A program made the translations under genes and the position numbers. A stretch of 10,052 nucleotides of DNA from an uncultured Actinomycetes bacterium (GTDB taxonomy: Bacteria; Actinomycetota; Actinomycetes; S36-B12), in assembly GCA_903848435.1 (NCBI GenBank), contig CAINGG010000545.1, positions 1 through 10,052 of the forward strand. Reading direction: 5' to 3'. This document shows, piece after piece, positions 6,298 to 10,052 of this stretch (positions are counted from its first letter, which is position 1; every line of letters begins with the position of its first letter). Under the pieces are notes generated by a model. It was given only the letters and a program-made list of their open reading frames with translations, had not been told where the DNA came from and did no database searches.

Positions 6298-8067
6298 CTA
6301 CTCGTAGGTGCGGAAGCCGCGCCCGGTCTTGCGTCCGAGGTAGCCAGCCGTCACGAGGTGCTCCAGGCGCGGCGCCGGCGCGAAGCCCGGTTCGCGGAAC
6401 TCGCGGTAGAGCGTCTGCTGGATGGCAAGGGACACATCGAGTCCGACCACGTCGAGCAACTCGAAGGGACCCATGGGATATCCGCAACCCTTCTTCATCG
6501 CCAGGTCGATGTCGTCGGCCGTGGCGTAGTTGGCCTCCAGCATCCGGATGGCGTCATTGAGGTAGGGGAAGAGCAAGGCGTTGACGATGAAACCTGCGCG
6601 ATCTCCGCAGGCGACGGGGTGCTTGCCTGCGCGAAGTGAGACGTCCACCGCGGTGGCCACCACATCGGCTGCGGTGGACACGGTGCTGACGACCTCGACG
6701 AGCTTCATCACCGGCGCCGGATTGAAGAAGTGCAGGCCCACGACATCCTGCGGACGCGCGGTCACGGCCGCGAGGTCGACGACCGGCAGGCTCGACGTGG
6801 TGGTCGCGAGAACCGCCCCGGCCCGGCAGATCTCGTCGAGGTTCTCGAAGAGCGCGGTCTTGACGCTGAGCTCCTCGACCACCGCTTCCACGACCATGTC
6901 CACCTGCGCGAGGTCGTCGAGGGACGTCGAGCCAGTGATCCGCGCACGGATCTCGTCGCGCACTGCCTCCTCGAGCTTGCCGCGCTGCACCGCCTTCTCC
7001 AGGGACTTGTCGATGGAGGCCATGGCCTTGGCCAGGCTGGAGTCCGAGCGGGCGACCAGCGTCACGTCGAAGCCGGCCTTGGCGAGAACTTCGGCGATGC
7101 CCGTCGCCATGGTGCCGGAACCAATCACGCCTATGGACTGCACGTCACGCGGGGTGGCCTCCGCTGCACCCGAGCCGATCTCGTCGTCCACCACCACCTC
7201 GGGGGAATGCGGTGCGGCGTAGGTGTAGAAGCCACGGCCGGTCTTGCGTCCCTTCAGGCCCGCGGTCACCATCTGCTTCAGGATGGGTGAGGGTGCATGC
7301 AGCCGGTCGCGGCCCTGCTTGTACATCGTGTCGAGGATCTCGTAGGCGGTGTCGAGGCCGATGAGGTCGAGCAGTGCCAGGGGGCCCATCGGAAGCCCGC
7401 AGCCGAGCCTCATGGCCGCATCGATGTCCTCGCGCGACGCGTAGCGCGCCTCGTACATCGAGACCGCGTGGTTGAGGTAGCCGAAGAGCAGCGCATTGGC
7501 GATGAACCCGGCGCGATCACCGACCACCACGGGCTCCTTGCCCAGGGAGCGAGCGAGCGTGGCCAGCGCATCGACCACCTCGTCGGAGGTGACGACAGTG
7601 CGGACCACCTCGACGAAGCCCTGGACCGGGGCCGGATTGAAGAAGTGCATGCCGGCCACCTGCGCCGGACGCGATGTGGCAACCGCGATGTCGGTGACAG
7701 AGAGCGACGAGGTATTAGTGGCGAGGATCGCGTGGGCCGGGGTAATGGCGTCGAGCTTGCCGAAGAGCTCACGCTTGCGATCGAGGTCCTCGGGGATCGC
7801 CTCGATCACGAGGTCGACGTCGGCCAGCAACTCGAGTTGCGCTCCAAATTGGATGCGGGCCAGCAGGGCGTCACGCTCTGCTTCATCGAGCTTGCCGCGC
7901 GTCACCGCCCGCTGCGTCGAGCCCTCGATGGATTCACGAGCCTGCACTGCCCGAGCATCATCGAATTCGATGGAGACAACCTCGAGGCCGTGACGAGCTG
8001 CGACCTCGGCAATTCCTGCGCCCATCGTGCCGAGGCCGACCACTCCGACCCGATGAATCCCTGGCAT
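6298..8067 (-). CDS. 3-Hydroxyacyl-CoA dehydrogenase, tandem two-copy fusion
   Basis: Oxidises or forms 3-hydroxyacyl-CoA, most likely (S)-3-hydroxybutyryl-CoA/acetoacetyl-CoA given its neighbours. The 589 residues are two complete dehydrogenase units (about 4-286 and 310-588) joined by a 23-residue linker; a single family member has about 285. Each unit has a Rossmann NAD-binding part and a helical C-terminal part ending in GRKTGRGF.TY. Catalytic residues appear intact in both: Ser120, His141, Glu153 and Asn191 in the first; Ser425, His446, Glu458 and Asn496 in the second. The cofactor sites differ. The first has GLGTMG and an acidic Glu34 after strand two, which favours NAD. The second has GSGTMA and Ala339-Arg340-Ser341, which suggests NADP(H). 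The ATG at 8067 has GAGG five bases upstream. It heads a four-gene operon and is divergent from the aldehyde dehydrogenase. Confidence 0.95.
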   Translation of the reverse strand: MPGIHRVGVVGLGTMGAGIAEVAARHGLEVVSIEFDDARAVQARESIEGSTQRAVTRGKLDEAERDALLARIQFGAQLELLADVDLVIEAIPEDLDRKRELFGKLDAITPAHAILATNTSSLSVTDIAVATSRPAQVAGMHFFNPAPVQGFVEVVRTVVTSDEVVDALATLARSLGKEPVVVGDRAGFIANALLFGYLNHAVSMYEARYASREDIDAAMRLGCGLPMGPLALLDLIGLDTAYEILDTMYKQGRDRLHAPSPILKQMVTAGLKGRKTGRGFYTYAAPHSPEVVVDDEIGSGAAEATPRDVQSIGVIGSGTMATGIAEVLAKAGFDVTLVARSDSSLAKAMASIDKSLEKAVQRGKLEEAVRDEIRARITGSTSLDDLAQVDMVVEAVVEELSVKTALFENLDEICRAGAVLATTTSSLPVVDLAAVTARPQDVVGLHFFNPAPVMKLVEVVSTVSTAADVVATAVDVSLRAGKHPVACGDRAGFIVNALLFPYLNDAIRMLEANYATADDIDLAMKKGCGYPMGPFELLDVVGLDVSLAIQQTLYREFREPGFAPAPRLEHLVTAGYLGRKTGRGFRTYE

Positions 8068-8125
8068 CGCAACCTCGCTCTCATGTATGCCTGCGAAGTC
8101 TTACATGCGGCCCTAGGCTCCCCCC
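8068..8125. promoter_or_regulatory. Divergent promoter region with leaderless start for the aldehyde dehydrogenase
   Basis: Only 58 bases separate the two start codons. On the plus strand TAGGCT (8114-8119) fits TAnnnT and ends six bases before the ATG at 8126. Transcription would therefore begin at or next to the A of the ATG, and the intervening C-run contains no ribosome-binding site. This is the usual picture of an actinobacterial leaderless mRNA. On the minus strand the dehydrogenase has GAGG at the normal distance; I cannot place its -10 box with confidence. Confidence 0.5.
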
Positions 8126-9601
8126 ATGAGCATCCTGGTCCGCGAATCCGTATCCCCTTCCAGCGGCGAGATCGTCGCCTCTTTCCCGATCATGGGCGCC
8201 GAGGAGGTGCGTCTGGCCGTCGACACCGCCCGGATCGCGTCGCGCTGGTGGGCCGACCTCGGGTGGGACGGCAGACGTCAGCGGCTCATGGCCTGGAAGG
8301 GCGCTTTTGCACGTCGCGCTGACGAACTCGCGCACCTCGTGCACCGGGAAACCGGCAAGCCCGTCGATGACGCACGACTGGAAATTCTCCTGTCTATCGA
8401 CCACCTCAACTGGGCTGCCCGCAACGCCGAGCGCATCCTCGGTCAGCGTCGAGTCCGATCCGGCATCCTCACCATCAACCAGGAAGCCTCAGTCGCCTAT
8501 GAGCCGATGGGAGTCGTCGGCGTCATCGGGCCATGGAACTACCCGATCTTCACGCCCATGGGCTCGATCGCCTACGCACTGGCCGCCGGCAACGCGGTGG
8601 TGTTCAAGCCCTCTGAGTGGTCCACCGCGATCGGCGCATGGCTCGTCGAGTCCTTCGCCGACGCGGTCAGCGGCCTGCCGGTCCTCCAACTCGTGACCGG
8701 TGATGGATCAACCGGGGCAGCGCTGTGCCAGAGCGGCGTCGATGTCGTGTCCTTCACGGGCTCGACGGCTGTGGGCAAGCGCGTCATGGCGACATGCGCG
8801 GAGTCCTTGACCCCCGTCGTCCTGGAGTGCGGCGGCAAGGACGCCCTCCTCGTCGATGCCGATGCCGACATCGACGCCGCCGCCGACGCCATCGCCTTCG
8901 GCGGCTTCTCCAATGCCGGCCAGACCTGCGTGGGCGTGGAGCGCGTTTATGCGCACACCGACATCTACGACGCACTCCTGGGGTCGCTGGCCGCACGCGC
9001 TGTCGCCTTGACGCCCGGACATGCCGACGATGCGTCCTACGGGCCGATGACGATGCCGAGCCAGGTCGACATCGTCACCCGCCACGTGCAGGACGCCGTA
9101 GCGAGGGGCGGCCGCATCGTCGAAGGCTCGGTGCCCGACGGCTCCCGGGTCGTCGCACCCGTCGTCATCGCCGACGTACCCGAGGACGCCGATGCGGTTG
9201 TCCACGAGACGTTCGGCCCGGTCGTCATCGTCAACCGCGTGCAAAGCCTCGACGAGGCCGTTGACCGTGCCAATGCGAGCCGCTACGGGCTCGCCGCGTC
9301 GATCTTCTCCGGCGATCGCGAGCGTGCGAAGGCCGCCGCACGGCGCCTCCAGGTGGGCATGGTCAGCATCAACTCGTGGGTGATGTACGCCGGTGTCCCT
9401 GCTCTCCCCTGGGGGGGCGTGAAGGAGTCGGGTATCGGGCGCATCCACGGACCCGACGGCCTGCGCGGCTTCTGCCAGCCCAAGTCGATGGTCCGCCAGC
9501 GCTTCGCCCTGCCCGTGGCCCTCACGTCCTTCGGGCGTCACCCCCGGGCCGCCCAGGCCATGCTCGGCGTCTTCCGCGTGCTGCACGGTCGCGGCAAGTA
9601 G
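8126..9601 (+). CDS. Aldehyde dehydrogenase family protein
   Basis: A cytoplasmic NAD(P)-dependent aldehyde dehydrogenase of 491 residues, normal family length. The catalytic and cofactor residues are present: Asn138 in PWNYP, Lys161 in KPSE, the FTGSTAVGK loop (210-218), general base Glu234 in LECGGKD, nucleophile Cys268 in NAGQTC, and Glu361/Phe363 in HETFGP. The PWNYP and KPSEW signatures recall broad-range and semialdehyde or aromatic-aldehyde enzymes, but the substrate cannot be assigned. The last 40 or so residues are basic (RQRFALP...LHGRGK) and form a tail beyond the core fold. A likely leaderless ATG at 8126 is chosen. The gene faces away from the 3-hydroxyacyl-CoA dehydrogenase operon and converges on nucS, leaving only six bases between the stop codons. 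A link to the neighbouring CoA pathway is possible but not shown. Confidence 0.94.
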   Translation: MSILVRESVSPSSGEIVASFPIMGAEEVRLAVDTARIASRWWADLGWDGRRQRLMAWKGAFARRADELAHLVHRETGKPVDDARLEILLSIDHLNWAARNAERILGQRRVRSGILTINQEASVAYEPMGVVGVIGPWNYPIFTPMGSIAYALAAGNAVVFKPSEWSTAIGAWLVESFADAVSGLPVLQLVTGDGSTGAALCQSGVDVVSFTGSTAVGKRVMATCAESLTPVVLECGGKDALLVDADADIDAAADAIAFGGFSNAGQTCVGVERVYAHTDIYDALLGSLAARAVALTPGHADDASYGPMTMPSQVDIVTRHVQDAVARGGRIVEGSVPDGSRVVAPVVIADVPEDADAVVHETFGPVVIVNRVQSLDEAVDRANASRYGLAASIFSGDRERAKAAARRLQVGMVSINSWVMYAGVPALPWGGVKESGIGRIHGPDGLRGFCQPKSMVRQRFALPVALTSFGRHPRAAQAMLGVFRVLHGRGK

Positions 9602-9607
9602 CGGGTC

Positions 9608-10052
9608 CTAGAAGAGCCGCAGTCCGCTCGCCTCGGTGCCGCGCAGGGCGTCGTAGTCCAACACGACGCAGCGGATCCCTCGGTCCTCGGCAAGCACACG
9701 GGCCTGCGGCTTGATCTCCTGCGCGGCGAACACGCCGGACACCGGCGCGAGCATGGGGTCGCGATTGAGGAGCTCGAGGTAGCGAGTGAGCTGCTCGACC
9801 CCGTCGATCTCCCCGCGACGCTTGATCTCCACAGCGACCGCAAGGCCGTCGGCATCGCGGCACATGAGGTCCACGGGTCCGATGGCCGTCGGGAACTCCC
9901 GACGGACCAAGCGCCAGCCCTCGCCGAGAGCCTCGACCCGTTCGGACAGCAATTGCTGGAGATGGGCCTCGACGCCGTCCTTGACGAGCCCGGGATCGAT
10001 ACCGAGTTCGTGCTCGGAGTCGTGGTGCACCTCGAAGAGGCGAATGGTGAGC
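9608..10052 (-). CDS. nucS: Endonuclease NucS (EndoMS), C-terminal nuclease part, cut by window edge
   Basis: NucS/EndoMS cuts both strands at mismatched base pairs and carries out the MutS/MutL-independent mismatch repair known in actinobacteria and some archaea. The visible 147 residues form the C-terminal RecB-like nuclease domain; the N-terminal DNA-binding and dimerisation domain lies past position 10052. The conserved segment LGIDPGLVKDGVEAHL is followed by the active site: GPVDLMCRDADG (catalytic Asp), VAVEIKRRGEIDGVEQLTRY (the Glu-x-Lys pair, Gln and Tyr), and then the signature block APVSGVFAAQEIKPQAR near the end. The reading frame stays open to the window edge (LTIRLFEVHHDS precedes), so the GTG at 10030 is an internal Val, not the start. 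The stop is TAG at 9610-9608, six bases from the convergent aldehyde dehydrogenase stop. The C-terminus (SGLRLF) resembles a short hydrophobic tail ending in Leu-Phe, a possible sliding-clamp contact; that is inference. Confidence 0.95.
   Translation of the reverse strand, partial: LTIRLFEVHHDSEHELGIDPGLVKDGVEAHLQQLLSERVEALGEGWRLVRREFPTAIGPVDLMCRDADGLAVAVEIKRRGEIDGVEQLTRYLELLNRDPMLAPVSGVFAAQEIKPQARVLAEDRGIRCVVLDYDALRGTEASGLRLF

Noticed and set aside
7297..8322. A 341-codon plus-strand open frame opposite the dehydrogenase
   Set aside because: It runs through the divergent promoter region and into the aldehyde dehydrogenase in the wrong frame, and has no family features.
9608..10030. A complete 140-residue protein starting at GTG 10030
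   Set aside because: The frame stays open upstream and continues with NucS-like sequence, so this is the C-terminal part of nucS, not a stand-alone nuclease.
1..10052. Mobile elements, CRISPR arrays, tRNA or rRNA genes, phage or defence genes
   Set aside because: I looked for terminal or tandem repeats, transposase motifs, regularly spaced repeats and cloverleaf-like stretches and saw none. Nearly all bases are taken up by ten recognisable coding regions.

Overview
This window is high-GC DNA from an actinobacterium (phylum Actinomycetota). The evidence is the strong G/C bias at third codon positions, a NucS-type mismatch endonuclease, TAnnnT-type -10 boxes, one gene that looks leaderless, and an 88-residue CxxC...HxxC protein of a kind I recognise from actinobacteria. 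I cannot name the genus. The window looks like ordinary chromosome. I see no insertion sequence, phage gene, CRISPR array, tRNA or rRNA, and no obvious change of base composition.

Layout. Positions 1-593 (minus) hold the N-terminal part of an acetyl-CoA acetyltransferase (thiolase) that runs off the left edge. Across a short divergent promoter region lies methylmalonyl-CoA epimerase (660-1106, plus). It is followed by crotonyl-CoA carboxylase/reductase (1163-2500, plus) and a membrane acyltransferase fused to an SGNH domain (2590-4506, plus). That gene converges tail to tail with a minus-strand operon, the two stop codons sharing one CTAG. Read in its own direction, the operon encodes a double-length 3-hydroxyacyl-CoA dehydrogenase (8067-6298), the 88-residue putative zinc protein (6288-6022), an alpha/beta hydrolase (6025-5261) and a short-chain dehydrogenase (5264-4503). 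The last two junctions are ATGA overlaps. Divergent from the operon is an aldehyde dehydrogenase (8126-9601, plus) that appears leaderless. It converges with nucS (9608-10052, minus), which runs off the right edge.

How the genes fit together. Thiolase, 3-hydroxyacyl-CoA dehydrogenase and crotonyl-CoA carboxylase/reductase catalyse three of the steps from acetyl-CoA through acetoacetyl-CoA, 3-hydroxybutyryl-CoA and crotonyl-CoA to ethylmalonyl-CoA. The epimerase acts on ethylmalonyl-/methylmalonyl-CoA. Together they suggest the ethylmalonyl-CoA route for acetyl-CoA assimilation, or supply of ethylmalonyl-/methylmalonyl-CoA extender units. The crotonase, ethylmalonyl-CoA mutase and methylmalonyl-CoA mutase are not in the window.

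I found no clearly new system. The points most worth a second look are the two unlike halves of the dehydrogenase, the Gln at a metal-ligand position of the epimerase, the intact CO2-pocket residues of the carboxylase, the unexplained small zinc protein, and a short operator-like palindrome before the carboxylase gene.
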